Source: Neolentinus lepideus HHB14362 ss-1
Lineage: Eukaryota; Basidiomycota; Agaricomycetes; Gloeophyllales; Gloeophyllaceae
Assembly (NCBI GenBank): GCA_001632425.1
Contig: KV425557.1
Span: 310,001-374,000, forward strand
DNA: 64,000 nucleotides
Direction: 5' to 3'
The position numbers and the translations under genes are program-made. Every line of letters begins with the position of its first letter. The stretch's first letter is position 1. Below, piece after piece: positions 1-14,482 of the stretch. Under the pieces are notes generated by a model. The model worked only from the letters and a program-made list of their open reading frames with translations, was not told the DNA's origin and searched no databases.

Positions 1-291
1 GCAACGATCTGTGTACGAACGTGTCAGATCTAATTCGCAAGCAGATGAACGGGAACGACTCACAAAATCACTAGGCCCGCTATATTGTCCACACGCCCCT
101 AATCCATCCTTGAAATACGTGAATCTAGCATTGTCGAACCGTTTTCCAAGCTGGTGAGTCTCTCTCGCAGCCAGGTCGCGCCTGGCATGGTGTTTTCGGT
201 TGACCTGGGCGTGGGACGAGTCGGCAGACACAAGACCAAAGAAGGAAAGGGACAGAGCAAAGATGGATGAGAATGCAACGCAGCGACGCAT
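1..291 (-). CDS. Secreted RlpA-like double-psi beta-barrel protein (partial, left edge)
   Basis: Read leftward from the ATG at 289-291, exon 1 (64-291) encodes an N-terminal signal peptide (MRRCVAFSSIFALSLSFF followed by an Ala-containing cleavage region), a basic His/Arg-rich propeptide-like stretch, a KR pair, and then the domain start NARFTYFKDGLGACGQ. A GTGAGT donor follows the motif SGPSDF, and an acceptor places the next exon at 1-8, beginning Ile-Val-Ala before the window ends. The complete gene at 20184-21258 has the same order (signal peptide, His/Arg-rich stretch, NARFTYY, GACGQ, SDF then IVAL) with introns at the same two places checked. The family adopts a double-psi beta-barrel fold related to expansins and barwin and is secreted; its biochemical role in fungi is not settled. 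The C-terminal half lies outside the window. Confidence 0.82.
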   Translation of the reverse strand, partial: MRRCVAFSSIFALSLSFFGLVSADSSHAQVNRKHHARRDLAARETHQLGKRFDNARFTYFKDGLGACGQYSGPSDFVSRSRSSACELDLTRSYTDRC

Positions 292-365
292 TGGTGGAAC
301 TGGTAGGGTCTTCGGCAAACGAACGAGAGAATTTACTTGCAAGAGCGTGTAGGATAGCGGGAAGA

Positions 366-377
366 CTATATAAAGAG
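366..377 (-). promoter_or_regulatory. TATA-like element of the left-edge secreted-protein gene
   Basis: On the minus strand the sequence reads CTTTATATAGTC about 75-85 nt upstream of the ATG at 291, a reasonable distance for a fungal TATA element. This is inference from position and composition only. Confidence 0.35.
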
Positions 378-1123
378 CGACTAAACGTGAATGAGGAAGA
401 GGTGGATGCGGGAAAGAGAACAACTGAACACGGTCCAGCCTCCCATATATAGTGTCTCTGACCAATGAACAAGGGGGCTGACGTGCTTACTTAAGCACCA
501 CATTTCGGCGTTGCGATGACAGAAGTCACGGTCGCAGCCCCAGATCCATCGAGTAACAGCCGCCCAAGAATGCAGATCTAGGTGCGGTAAGTAGTCGCCG
601 TTGAGAGGTTTAGACATGTAGAACCGAGGTCCATTTCGTGGGATGGAATATTAATAAAGCTCCATTGAATTAATCTTGTATGGTGAAACACCTTGGAGGT
701 GTGATGACCTTCGTATACTCAACCGACGGCTCCGTATATTGGCGGCGGGATGAGATCGCCGGCGCGGGGATAGGTAATGACAGTGACACACGACAGGTCA
801 ATCACGAGAGCGTGGCAGTAGGATCCAGCAATTTCGAGTTATTTCGCGGACTACTGGGCACGAGGCTCGTAGCCACCCTCTCATAGCGCGATTCGGGCAT
901 AATCCTCTCCAATGAACTCACTGGAGAGGATGGTCACGAGCTTAACTGCTTGAGAATGACACCTGCTAGTGGACGTTCAATACTTCCTTCACCGGTACGG
1001 CAAATCTCACGGTGTACGTGCCCGGATTTGTGTATCTTCATGCCCATCATCGAACAAGCTCACGTAGTCAAATTACGTGCAAAAAACTGTTACTCTTCGT
1101 ACTTCATACAAGCTCTAGTAAAT
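378..1123. other. Intergenic region between left-edge gene and SERCA gene
   Basis: It holds the upstream region of the left-edge secreted-protein gene and the 3' flank of the calcium ATPase. The short open frames here (for example 680-886 plus strand) have no recognisable motif and no supporting splice context. I see no gene. Confidence 0.5.
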
Positions 1124-4651
<3,528 letters not shown>

Positions 4652-5314
4652 TGTACCGAGAGCCAGTAACAACAAGTTGCTACCACTCCGTCTCAGAGGA
4701 ACAAGTACCGGACAATGAAAGGAACCTTGCACTTAAGAGATAACTGTAGTAATCCGAAGAAGTGAATTTTCTCGAATATAGCAGAGCCCGTGGGGAAGTC
4801 TGACGTGGCGTTTAGTACCACGTTTCCTATTATTTCGGTACAGGGTTTTCTTGCTTCATTGCAGCCACACAGAACAGTCGCGATAATGATGAATTATGTC
4901 TGGAACTGAAGTACAAGTGCAACAAACGCCTGTGCTCCAGACGACAGTCAGACTCAGATCATAGAATTCGTTTCTAATAGACGCAAGCAATCACGCTATT
5001 GACTACCACGCGTCGGCATTTCCCCTCCACTGCCGAGAATAAGAATACATTGCCAGGGACAAGAAAACTGATCGTCTGCATCGACCATAGACATAATCAG
5101 TCAGAGCACAACGTTGACGCAGCGTCGTATTTCTGTAAGTTCATTCGCAAAGACCTCTGCTTGGTTCCGAGACGCGACGGACGGAGAAGGCCGTCTCCGA
5201 GACTGACCGGAGACTGAGAGAGCCCGCCGTTTCTGACTCCGCGCTCGCCGCTGGGACTCCTCACGCGACCATTCACTGCCATTGACGCCTCTGCCTGCCT
5301 GCCAGAGCACTTCC
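4652..5314. promoter_or_regulatory. Shared upstream region of SERCA and SIP5
   Basis: These 663 bases separate the divergently transcribed SERCA and SIP5 genes and must contain both promoters and leaders. The stretch before the SIP5 start is GC-rich with short CGGAGA/TCTCCG-type repeats around 5180-5215. No clear TATA element or binding site could be defined. Confidence 0.45.
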
Positions 5315-7286
5315 ATGGGCAACACTGGCTCGTCCTCTGGCCGAGGCCAGCACGATGAGACCGTCGACTTCGGTGCACTCATCCCTCAGGGCGTCTACAC
5401 TGGGCCCAGGGATTGGAATCACGCCATCGTCACCCAGCTCATTGTCGACAGGAAGCTCGCACCGTTCTACCGACCCCTAGAGGATTATGAGGAGAACTGG
5501 GACGACGAGACCGTACTGATCCACCGCAAGGAGCTTCCAGACAACGAGTCTCTTCATACTGAAACGCCGACACGTGCGGACAGTGCTGCAGGCTCTACCC
5601 ATTCTAGGCTCGGTCATCATAAACGCCCAAGCGCTGTGAAGGAGAACCAGCGCTTCTCGGAGGGTGCAATATACAGAGGGGCTATGGAATGTCCGATCTG
5701 TTTCTTGGTATGTGTCCATTATGATGACAATATTGCACATTGCGTCATATCTCGTTAGTATTACCCTCCGAACATAAACTATTCCCGGTGCTGCGAGCAA
5801 GCGATCTGCACAGAATGCTTTGTGCAAATCAAGCGAGCAGATCCTACTCCTACGCATCTTGTCTCTGAACCTGCAGCGTGTCCGTATTGCATGCAGGAGA
5901 ACTTTGGCGTAGTATATACACCGCCATCCTGGCGTGCAGGCATTGGTAGCGAAGGATCGGTGAGTGCGTTACTCTATGTTTCACTTGCATTTGTGCTTAC
6001 GCTCTTTGTATGTCACGTCTACCTTTGCTCACTACTTCGGTGGCATCACCAGACACCACCTTCCTGGGCTGACCCTTCCAGTGGGACGCCCCAGCCCAGT
6101 TCTCCTCTACCTCCTACAATGAAGCGCAGACGGAAGAGCTTTGGCGCAGATAGCCCCGAGGTGGTGACAACGGGTCCGTTATTGTGCACTTGGTTACCCT
6201 TGCATATCAGATTTACGTTCGTCCAGACCAAATCCGGCCGGATTGGGAAGCCAAGTTGGCGTCTGTACGTGCAGCAGTCGCCCGGCGGGCAAACCGGCGC
6301 ATCATTATGCGGCAGGTTGGAGACCGCCTTATCCCTGTTGGCATTACCAGTGGTCGTATCCACCCTTTACCCGATGGCGAGCAAGGAGACGGAACGGAGG
6401 GTAATGGAGAAGGTAGGAGCAGCAGGCGCTCACGAAGGCGACAACAGAACCCCGACCTGAACCAATTCTTGGGTTCCATTCCGCTGGGAGGTCAAGACTT
6501 GGAAGAGGTAATCTCGTCCAGTTTCATTGGATGCATGAAGGATCTTGACGAGTATGCTCACTGCCGCGTATGTAGCTTATGGTGATGGAGGCCATGCGAT
6601 TGTCCTTGCTGGAACACGAGGAACAGCAGCGAAAACAAAGGGAGGAGGAAGAGCGTCAGAAAGCACAATCGGGTGAAGACAGCTCACGGGGCCAAACTGA
6701 CAGTGCGACTGCATCTTCATCCGGACTCACTGTCGGATCAGGGAGCGATTCGAGCGCGCCTGCAACTACCTTAGCACTATCTCCTACTCCTCCATCCTGT
6801 TTGGAGTCTGGAAATCATGGCCGCTCCGCTTCTCCGTCTGGCTCGGCGCCCCATGATACATCCACCTCCAACCAGCCATCGCCGTCGCCGAGTACCATCT
6901 CTCACGGGGAAGACGCCCGTTCGCCAACACCTGCTCCCGGTCCCTCGAACGATTCTGCCATGCTCAGTGCAGTCTTGGGTGCCGGGAAGGTCGCAGGTGC
7001 GGCACTCGGGAGCAATGTGAACGAGTCCAATGACTCGGATAACCGCTCCCTGCCTCCCTTACCCGCAGGCTCTGCAGCTGATACGCCAGCATCAAATCAA
7101 GCAGAATCGCCGCGAAGTATACCGCATACCCTCTCGTTCGCCTCGTCTGTGGTGTCCGGAGAAACTTCGGGCGCCACTGGGTCGTACAACGTCTTGCCTT
7201 CTTCCCCGGATGAGGGATCGAGTGCGGCCGAGCCGCTCTTGCACTCGCCTTCTCCCCAGCCGAGCCTACAAGAAGCCAGCCACTGA
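5315..7286 (+). CDS. SIP5: SIP5-like protein with RING-type zinc finger
   Basis: Sip5 family proteins bind the Snf1/AMPK kinase and Reg1 phosphatase regulator in yeast and are linked to glucose signalling; in filamentous fungi the homologues carry a RING-like finger. The start MGNTGSSSGRG at 5315 is typical, and its Gly2/Ser6 arrangement could be an N-myristoylation signal. Exon 1 ends at 5707 and exon 2 starts at 5759, joining into a Cys-rich finger (CPICFL, CCEQAICTECF, CPYCMQ). Further exons begin near 6054 and 6229, the latter giving DQIRPDWEAKLASVR. The intron at 6508-6575 joins GGQDLEE to LMVMEAMRLSLLEHEE, a conserved helical block. The last ~200 residues are Ser/Pro-rich and probably disordered. 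The stop is TGA at 7284-7286. Confidence 0.87.
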
Positions 7287-8936
7287 CATCTGATCTTCGT
7301 AGACACGGGAAGGCTTGTGAAATATCCAGTCAATATCGTGTAACTGGTGTTTCCGCACAGTTGGAGTTGGAGTTAAGCTATAATGGAGTCGAGGGTAGGC
7401 GGGATCCTCGGGACGCAACAGATGTCGTGGTATGTTTGGTGGATTTCGAAGTGTATTGTCCGTTATCTCTATAATTCCGGCTACAGTCAACCCCAGCTAG
7501 CCCGGCCCTCCGTTACGAATGTTTTGTATACATAGATCGTCCCAGTCAGTCTTGTACATGTTTTTCGATCTCATTGACAAGGACCCTCAGCGCTGCTTTC
7601 AAGTACTCGTCTCTTTTCCCTCGTATTGTCTTACGTATACAGCATGTCCCATCTCCGTCATTCGCTTCTGTGCAATATAATCGGTGCTAAAAGCAACGTG
7701 CAGGAGCGTTTTGTTCAGGAAAGGGAAGGAATTGTGATTTAGCGCTGGGGAAGAGAAGCTCAAGCCGAAGTGATGGTGCCAGGAAGTCGAAGTGGAAGCC
7801 TAAGCTTACGGATCTTGCATTTGCTTGCAATTCACCATCTGCGATTCACGATTACAAAGCTAGTCGAATAGGCGCAGAGAACCTTTTTACGCAGACCCGG
7901 CTTGAGGCTATTTTCAAAGCAGACCACAGCATATCCTTGCAAGAGATAAGCATATCAGCGATGCCGGACATGTCCGCGATTTAGTGCTGGGAAGACATGA
8001 GTTACGCAGCGCAATAAGGACCTACCTGCGTACATCGGGCGGCGTTCCGAGTAAGGCCGGTGTGGACGAAGCAAGAAACAATGAAAGCAACGAGAGCGGT
8101 GAAGCAAACACCGCTTACAGACGAGAATGGTACAAGGCCTCGCATTCATAGCATTCACCCGGCTTGCGTACCGCTGAGTACGAAGGAGCGACGGTGCTTC
8201 TGCTTCTACGCCACGAGCGCCCCCACATAGAGGAATTCTCTGGATATAACAACATCCTGTTTAGCGGAAGAAATAGAAGCGCACCGTATGAAGGAGCGGC
8301 CAATCTCTTCCATGCGATATGTCGATGCCCGCGCAAGTACTTACGAGATGATCAGCGAGAGGAGACGGTCAGCTCGGTGGTACAGACGGTCCGACTGTGA
8401 TTCCAGGCGGGATTCACCGACCACTGGAAGAAGTCGAAGCGAGGTGAGATAGAATGTGTCATGGTGAATAGAGGGATACCGGGACCATAATTGCTGAGAG
8501 GACAACGGACCGGGAAAAGGTGTAAACCTAGGCTCTGTGACAGTGACACTGGTATTCGGAAGGGAGACAGACGGTTCGAAGCAAGTAAATTGAATAGTTA
8601 ATCTGTACTTTGGGACGCAACGTGCTACCCACCTGTATTGCAAGAAGCTGAACGATTCTGAAAGACACAAGTCTGTTGAGTACATGGCATGCGTAAGTGC
8701 ATCCTTTTTGAAAGGGGATCCGCGTAGGTTGATACGATACAATGAAGCTGCTCTGCCCAAATGAGGGGTTAGGAGGCGTCGTGTCGCTGGCGGTGTAACT
8801 TCCTGGTTGGTGGGTCACACAAACACGTTCACTGAGTGGTCAAGAATACATATTAGCCGTACGTTACCGGTACATGAGCGATACCATAAGCACGGCAAGA
8901 GGCATTCGCACAAACAACACAATTGCCAGGACATGG
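7287..8936. other. Unresolved region downstream of SIP5
   Basis: Apart from the SIP5 3' flank, several minus-strand segments look weakly coding when read leftward. One at about 8870-8940 is hydrophobic (VLAIVLFVRMPLAVLMVSLMY). It may splice to a segment at about 8640-8840 (GSYTASDTTPPNPSFGQ). Others are at about 8345-8410 (RLYHRADRLLSLIIS) and 8060-8115 (VCFTALVAFIVSCFV). I could not connect them in a single frame, so no CDS is called. They could be pieces of a multi-pass membrane protein or a decayed gene. Confidence 0.3.
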
Positions 8937-9739
8937 TCATTTCCGCGACGGAGGATCTGCCCAGACCGGTTTATCCGAGTCGTCCATCTGTGAGGCATCC
9001 ACACAATCCAGTGAGTTCATGTCTACGAATGAACTGATGATGGACATTGCATACCTGAGCGTCTATCTGTCTCTGCGTTGCCTCGTCCCGGGCCAATCTC
9101 GCCGCTCGATTGGCATCCACTTTACGTCTCAAATCAGGAGACATAGCCTGGCAGAATATATCAGCACGCAACCTTCCTCTCACATCCAAGTGAAACAGAT
9201 TGAGCCATAAAATAGACACACACGGCGTAAGTCTGCTCAGGAGTTGGCACGGTGGCTATGATATCAATAAGACAAGCGACAGTTCGCAACAGATGTGCAG
9301 ATAGCGTGTCAGTATTCCTATCTGTTGCGCAGCGCAAACTAGGTAGAGATCCGCACCCTTCATTAGACCATAGCCCATGCCAAACACTTCTTAACGGTGA
9401 ATATGCCCACGTTCGTCGAGGTCGCGACCGGTGCCAGGCAAAATGTGTAAGTGGTCGAAGAACGGAGGGACGTATGAGCCGATGATAATTCAACCAAACG
9501 AAGGAATGAATAGACTGGACATGGAATTGCAATGAAAACACTCACACCCAGTGGTCATAACCGTCATTCTGATCCATGGAAACCTGCCTGACATATCTGA
9601 GAACTGTGCAGAAGGTAGCAGATGACCTAAGGTCGACGAAAGTATGAAACGAATTCAAAATATAGTCCCGGTCCAGTGGTGGCGGGGCAATTACTTGACC
9701 GCCGGAAGGCGGGCCCGTCTGGTTATCGTACATGTCCAT
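8937..9739 (-). CDS. Provisional spliced hypothetical protein
   Basis: I do not recognise this gene. The proposed first exon (9739 to about 9551) starts MDMYDNQTGPPSGG and continues QVIAPPPLDRDYILNSF. The 3' part is more convincing: LIDIIATVPTPEQTYA joins across an intron with a good branch site and acceptor (CTGATATATTCTGCCAG) to AMSPDLRRKVDANRAARLAR, a charged helix. A second intron whose acceptor precedes the Met codon gives MDDSDKPVWADPPSRK and the stop at 8937-8939. The middle (about 9330-9550) has more than one open frame and its splicing is uncertain. No function is proposed. Transcript evidence could change the start, the exons or the existence of the gene. Confidence 0.35.
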
Positions 9740-10041
9740 ATATCCGAGGTGTAGAATAAATCGAATACATACAACACAAAGCCAGAGGTATTAATACTGA
9801 TTAAGTCATGCATCGAAATTGAAAGAAAATCGCGGAATATCATCTACTATTGTAAAATATGTGAACATGAACATAGTACTTAGTACTCGCCGATGGATAA
9901 CACTAGAGGTATTGTGCGACATTGCTAGAGACACTCGTGTATGAATAATGCATATGTGAATGCGGAGGATGCTAGACAGTGTGCGATGCGAGATAGGAAA
10001 ATGCAAACATGAGACAGACAGACATGACAATCAGACACCCA

Positions 10042-12303
10042 CTACACTCGCCCGACCCCCACCGCATTCAATATCAGCCTCTTCGCATTCCGTCCAAAGC
10101 CCAGCATATCTGCGCTGCTTCTCCGACTCCTGTTCTCAATCCTCGCCAATTCCTCCTCCCACTCCCTCTCTTTCCGCTCGCGCTCCCTATCCACTAATAC
10201 ACTCCCATTCATTACCTGGGCCCGATCCACGCTCCTCGTATGGAACGCCTCCCGATCCGGTAAACCAGGCGTGTAGAATGCACCTCCAATACCCACCGCC
10301 CCCGCGCTCACCGACGAGCCACGATCACGCGGACCCGCACTCGTATGCGGCCTCCGGCTCGTCTTCCGCTTCCCACTTGACGAACTCGCCGACTTGGGCA
10401 AAGGGACGGCCACAGGCACAGGCGGGGTCGGATGGTGGATGGATGAACTCGTCGACGACACGCTCCCTGTGTTCCACCGCTCCTTCTCCTTCACCAGCTC
10501 CTCCCCGGAGCTGCTCGAGTAACTCCTTGCCCCAGACCCACTCACTGTTGCGCTCGCGCTCCCACTGCGGCCCATTCCTGTCGCGCGCTCCTTCCCGAGC
10601 TTACTTGGTGGAATCGGGATCGGCACCCCACTTATCACCTCTGCCTCCCTTTCCCGCTCCTCCCGGTAATGCCGCCTCGGGCTCTTGCTCTTGCTCTTCG
10701 GCTTCGTCTGCGCCTCCGTGTACTTGCTCAGCGCGAGGTGCCGTTGCGCCTCGTTCGTCGATACAATGAGCACCTCCGGCTGGGACTGTAGCTCGATCGT
10801 GTCCGTCCCGGATGCACTCTGCAACATCGCGCGCACCTTGACGAAGAAGCGCACGTCCCCGCCTACCCCACGCATGCTCTCACCGAGTGCCCACCGGCTG
10901 CTGCTCTTCGGCGAGGGCCATTGTAGTGTCATGGTCTTGCTGAACACGTTCAAGCCGGGCTCATGGAATTGACTGAGATGAGTTGAAGTTGCGGATGTGA
11001 TCTGACTCTGATGCACGTGCGCCTTCCCGCCGTTGGTTTCCTTGACGCTACTCAAGAAGGGACGGTTCGGCGATGACCCACGGCGGGGTGATGAAGGGGA
11101 GGAAGGGGATGTTGAATGTGACTGGGAGAGTGTGGGACTCGGAGCAGGACGTAGGTTTGCGGTGGTGAGGGTAAGGGTGGACGCAGAGCCCGAGGAGCCC
11201 GAGGACGAAGTCCCGGATGTCGAGGGTGCGTACGAAGGTGACCGGAGGAGTGGCGAGGTAGACTGGAAGGTGTCAACTGTAGCCGCGGACGCAGAAGAAG
11301 TGAACGATCTGGGGTAAGCGGTGTTAGTGGTAATTGTGGAAGGTGCCGTCGGAGTTAGTGACGTTGTAGAAGAGGACGCAGAAGCCGTAGACGGAGTCGG
11401 CGGACGCGGTCCTAGGCCGTCCGGACTGCCGACTGATTTAGACGGACTTGTATTACTGCTCTCCCCATCTCGTATCTCTATTCTCCGCTCGATCACAACC
11501 TCGACGCTTTTGACTGAAACGCCACCCTCGACGCCCAACCATACGCCCACGCTGACAAGGTCTTCGGGGCCAATGGCTGTATGGGGGACATGAATAGCAT
11601 AACGTATCGGGCCTGTTTTTAGCTTGGATGGAACGAATTGATGGCAATCCAGGAGAGGATGTGATAGTGATGTCGAGGGGGATGATGTGGGCGCCGAGAT
11701 GGTTGGCGTGAGAAGCGGAGGAAGCTCGAGGGCTGGGATGAGGGGGGAGGGAACGTCGTAGCGGATGAGGGGAAGCTCGAATGCCTTGAGCTGACGCGTG
11801 CCAATGCCAGAGATGGGGATGTGGGTGAGGACTGTTATGTGTGAGCGCGACGTTGACGCGGCGGCTGAAAGCGACGCACCTGCTTCGACCTTCCAGAACA
11901 CTCTGTAGTCTGTGAAATGCACTGTGCTGAACCCGCCGATGCCTGCCGGGAGGGTTATTCGGAAGGGCCACTCGCCGTCGCCAATTTCCTCATACTCGAG
12001 ATCGTCGCGCTTGCGCCAGAGCTCCTGTGATTGGTCGACGAGCACGTGTGAGGCAAGAACGGAGAGACGTCCCAGACGGTACTCGTAACAACGGACGGTG
12101 ACAAAGAGAGACTTTGCTGGGAGAAGTTTGTTGTCCTCGTCGAGCTTTGTGCGGACAACTGGGGGCGATGAGCGGGGTAGATGGAGAGAGAGGAAGGACT
12201 TACTGCCTTCTACGCGGAGGGGAGTGAGGCCTAGGTAGCCATGGTAGGGAAAGTACTTGGAGGAGGTGTTCGCCTTTGGGGAGAAGAGGACAAGGTGAAC
12301 CAT
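10042..12303 (-). CDS. Arrestin-like trafficking adaptor (LDB19/ART1-like)
   Basis: Fungal alpha-arrestins recruit Rsp5-type ubiquitin ligases to plasma-membrane transporters. The protein starts MVHLVLFSPKANTSSKYF at 12303; the open frame extends upstream, but only through a non-ATG codon and the TATA-like run. The arrestin N domain (GYLGLTPLRVEG, CYEYRLGRLSVLASHV, WPFRITLPAGIGGFSTVHF, YRVFWKVEA) and C domain are present. A long Ser/Thr/Pro-rich, low-complexity tail follows, ending RLILNAVGVGRV at 10042. Two probable introns (12159-12203, 45 nt; 11832-11879, 48 nt) keep the frame open. Removing them gives VEG-IVRTKLDED and KVEA-VLTHIPI, which match arrestin grammar better. The spliced length is then about 722 residues. 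It shares a promoter with the transporter gene at 12491. Confidence 0.82.
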   Translation of the reverse strand: MVHLVLFSPKANTSSKYFPYHGYLGLTPLRVEGSKSFLSLHLPRSSPPVVRTKLDEDNKLLPAKSLFVTVRCYEYRLGRLSVLASHVLVDQSQELWRKRDDLEYEEIGDGEWPFRITLPAGIGGFSTVHFTDYRVFWKVEAGASLSAAASTSRSHITVLTHIPISGIGTRQLKAFELPLIRYDVPSPLIPALELPPLLTPTISAPTSSPSTSLSHPLLDCHQFVPSKLKTGPIRYAIHVPHTAIGPEDLVSVGVWLGVEGGVSVKSVEVVIERRIEIRDGESSNTSPSKSVGSPDGLGPRPPTPSTASASSSTTSLTPTAPSTITTNTAYPRSFTSSASAATVDTFQSTSPLLRSPSYAPSTSGTSSSGSSGSASTLTLTTANLRPAPSPTLSQSHSTSPSSPSSPRRGSSPNRPFLSSVKETNGGKAHVHQSQITSATSTHLSQFHEPGLNVFSKTMTLQWPSPKSSSRWALGESMRGVGGDVRFFVKVRAMLQSASGTDTIELQSQPEVLIVSTNEAQRHLALSKYTEAQTKPKSKSKSPRRHYREEREREAEVISGVPIPIPPSKLGKERATGMGRSGSASATVSGSGARSYSSSSGEELVKEKERWNTGSVSSTSSSIHHPTPPVPVAVPLPKSASSSSGKRKTSRRPHTSAGPRDRGSSVSAGAVGIGGAFYTPGLPDREAFHTRSVDRAQVMNGSVLVDRERERKEREWEEELARIENRSRRSSADMLGFGRNAKRLILNAVGVGRV

Positions 12304-12339
12304 GTGGGCGGGGCGAGAGTGATAGACAGAGGCATGACT

Positions 12340-12363
12340 GATATAATATAATATATCATATAA
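12340..12363. promoter_or_regulatory. AT-rich TATA-like run in a bidirectional promoter
   Basis: The run TATAATATAATATATCATAT sits 37-60 nt upstream of the minus-strand arrestin ATG and about 130-150 nt upstream of the plus-strand transporter ATG. It is the only strongly AT-rich element in this 187-base divergent spacer, so it could serve either gene. The assignment is inferred. Confidence 0.4.
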
Positions 12364-12490
12364 TCGTATTTCCTGGCGAGAAGACGAGGCTTCTGGTGAC
12401 AACCCCGACGTGACACATCCGTCACTCCTTGTGACCGCTTCTCAGTCACTCTCCCCGCGTCACGTCCCCTCCGAGTCCTCGACCGCCACC

Positions 12491-14482
12491 ATGCCGTCCT
12501 CGCTCTACGTGCCCGTCCTCATTGCGGGCATGCTCATAACGGTGGGAGCCAGCACACATTTCAATTACTTGATATCAACTTATTTGGCCGGCACAGGGCT
12601 CCAGCAACTCGCTATGGAGCAAGTACCAAGTGCGTCTGCTCACGTCCGGATTCCCGGATACTAATGGCTCGTAGGACATGCAATGCGTCGAGCACTGCGA
12701 CGATCCAGACCAACAAGTCCTGTTTGAGCAGCCGGTCTGGCAAACGCTCCAGATGTTCCGTATGTATTTGCACGATGTGTTCTTGCATTCTCAACTGACT
12801 CTCCCACGCTCCGCACGTCACTTTCCGTGCCAGTCGGCGAGATGCTGTGTCAGTCCTCTTCCTTGCCTATTTCTGCCATGCCTCGCGCTTACCTTCCAAT
12901 TCCCTTGGCTGCCTTTTCCGTGCTTGCATCTTCAAGGCTTTCTTCCCGTCATCTATGCTTCTCTGCTGTCTAGACTGCGCAGACCCCAGATCCAGCTTCC
13001 AGAACAGCCGCCTATCCCCGCCCACGACGAGTCCGACACCACCAAGTCTGCTCCCGTCCATCCCCTTTCGGGTTTCTCCTTCCTCCTCTTCTGGCTCCCA
13101 GCCGCCTGCGATCTCACCGGCACGACGGTCCGTCCCATCCTCTACCTTCCTCTTCTCTTTCGCTCGTCGCTGACCTTATGTTCTTCGAATCCCCGCCCTT
13201 TGTATGTTTATCCTATCTGGATCTACAACATTTGTCACGATCACCTCTGGCGCTCATCTCTTATCTTACATCGTTCTCGGTACCGAAACCCCGACCATAA
13301 TCCGCTCCCGCTGCCATGCACCGTATTCCCTCGCCGTGTAATCCCGTCCTCTAGCTCATGAATGTCGGGCTCCTGTATACGCCGGTATCTATATACCAGA
13401 TGACACGAGGGGCCCTCGTCCTCTTCGTCGGCGTCCTCTCCGTCGTCTTCCTCAGGCGCAGATTATTCGTGTACCAGTGCGTCTTCGTGCCTCGTGTCGA
13501 TTCCGTCATTTACTCGGGACTGCAGATGGCTCTCACTTGTGATGGTGATGATCGGTGTCTCTCTTGTCGGTCTAGCGGGGTCTCTGGTCAAAGATGCCAT
13601 CCGCGAGAACCCGGACTTATTAACGCGCGATGCTGACGCATCGGCGCCGTCTCCCGAGCCCATTAGCAAGCCGGAGCCGACGACAGTGTTTGTTGGCGTG
13701 CTCTTCATTCTGTTCGCGCAGATCTTGTAGGCGCATCAATTCATACCATTCTTATCAAACTAGCAATATTGATATATCGCTAGTACGGCTACCCAGTACG
13801 TCGTGGAAGAAAAGATCATGGGGCACTACACTGTCCCGCCGCTGCTGGCCGTTGGTTACGAGGGCTTCTTCGGCTTCCTCAGCATCATGATCCTCTTGCC
13901 CATCATATCGCTCTTCCGCGCCACCTCTCCGCCGCCCACCCTTCTCTCTTCCCGGTCGTTCGCGGAGTCGCCATACGCCCGGTGGTTTGATCTCGCGCAG
14001 GGCTGGCACGAGATTATCTCCACGCCAACGGTGCTCTACAGTTCCCTTGCGATTGCGCTGAGCATTGCGTTTTTCAATTTCTTCGGCTTGAGCGTGACGA
14101 GGCATGTGAGCGCGACGGTGCGAAGTCTAACGGACACGTGCAGGACGCTTTGTATTTGGATTGTGAGCCTTGGGCTGGGGTGGGAGAAACTGGTGTGGCC
14201 CGTCAGCCTGCTCCAAGTTCTCGGTTTCGGGCTGTTGGTTTATGGAACGGTGGGTGGTTTCGTGTGACGTTTTCCTGATTAATGGCGGGAGCTGATTGAT
14301 CTTTCGCGGTGTTACAGTTCATGTTCAATTCAATTGTTAGTCCGCCGAAGTTCCTGTTGCCACGGCCATCGGATGCGGCGCTGAGCAGTGCTCCGACGAT
14401 TGTGGTCAGCGTCGCTGGCGACGAGGCGGAGGAACGATTAGCTCTGCTCGCAGAGAATCAAGAAAACGGCGAAAGAGGTTGA
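12491..14482 (+). CDS. SLC35F6-like multi-pass transporter (EamA/DMT superfamily)
   Basis: The ATG at 12491 has a near-ideal Kozak context (GCCACCATG). Exon 1 (12491-12541) encodes the first membrane helix. Two short exons then give GSSNSLWSKYQ and DMQCVEHCDDPDQQVLFEQP, ending VWQTLQMF; this block is diagnostic of the SLC35F6 group. Later exons carry MNVGLLYTPVSIYQMTRGA, LVMVMIGVSLVGLAGSLV, VGVLFILFAQIL, YVVEEKIMGHY, PPLLAVGYEGFFGFL, SIAFFNFFGLSVTRHVSATV and LLQVLGFGLLVYGT, i.e. about ten helices. The tail is hydrophilic and stops at 14480-14482. Members are drug/metabolite transporters of lysosomal/vacuolar or other internal membranes; the substrate is unknown. Confidence 0.88.

Noticed and set aside
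9960..10769. 269-codon plus-strand frame
   Set aside because: Antisense of the Ser/Pro-rich tail of the arrestin gene; composition explained by that.
12304..12402. Upstream extension of the arrestin open frame
   Set aside because: It begins at a non-ATG codon and translates the TATA-like AT run; the ATG at 12303 starts the conserved sequence.
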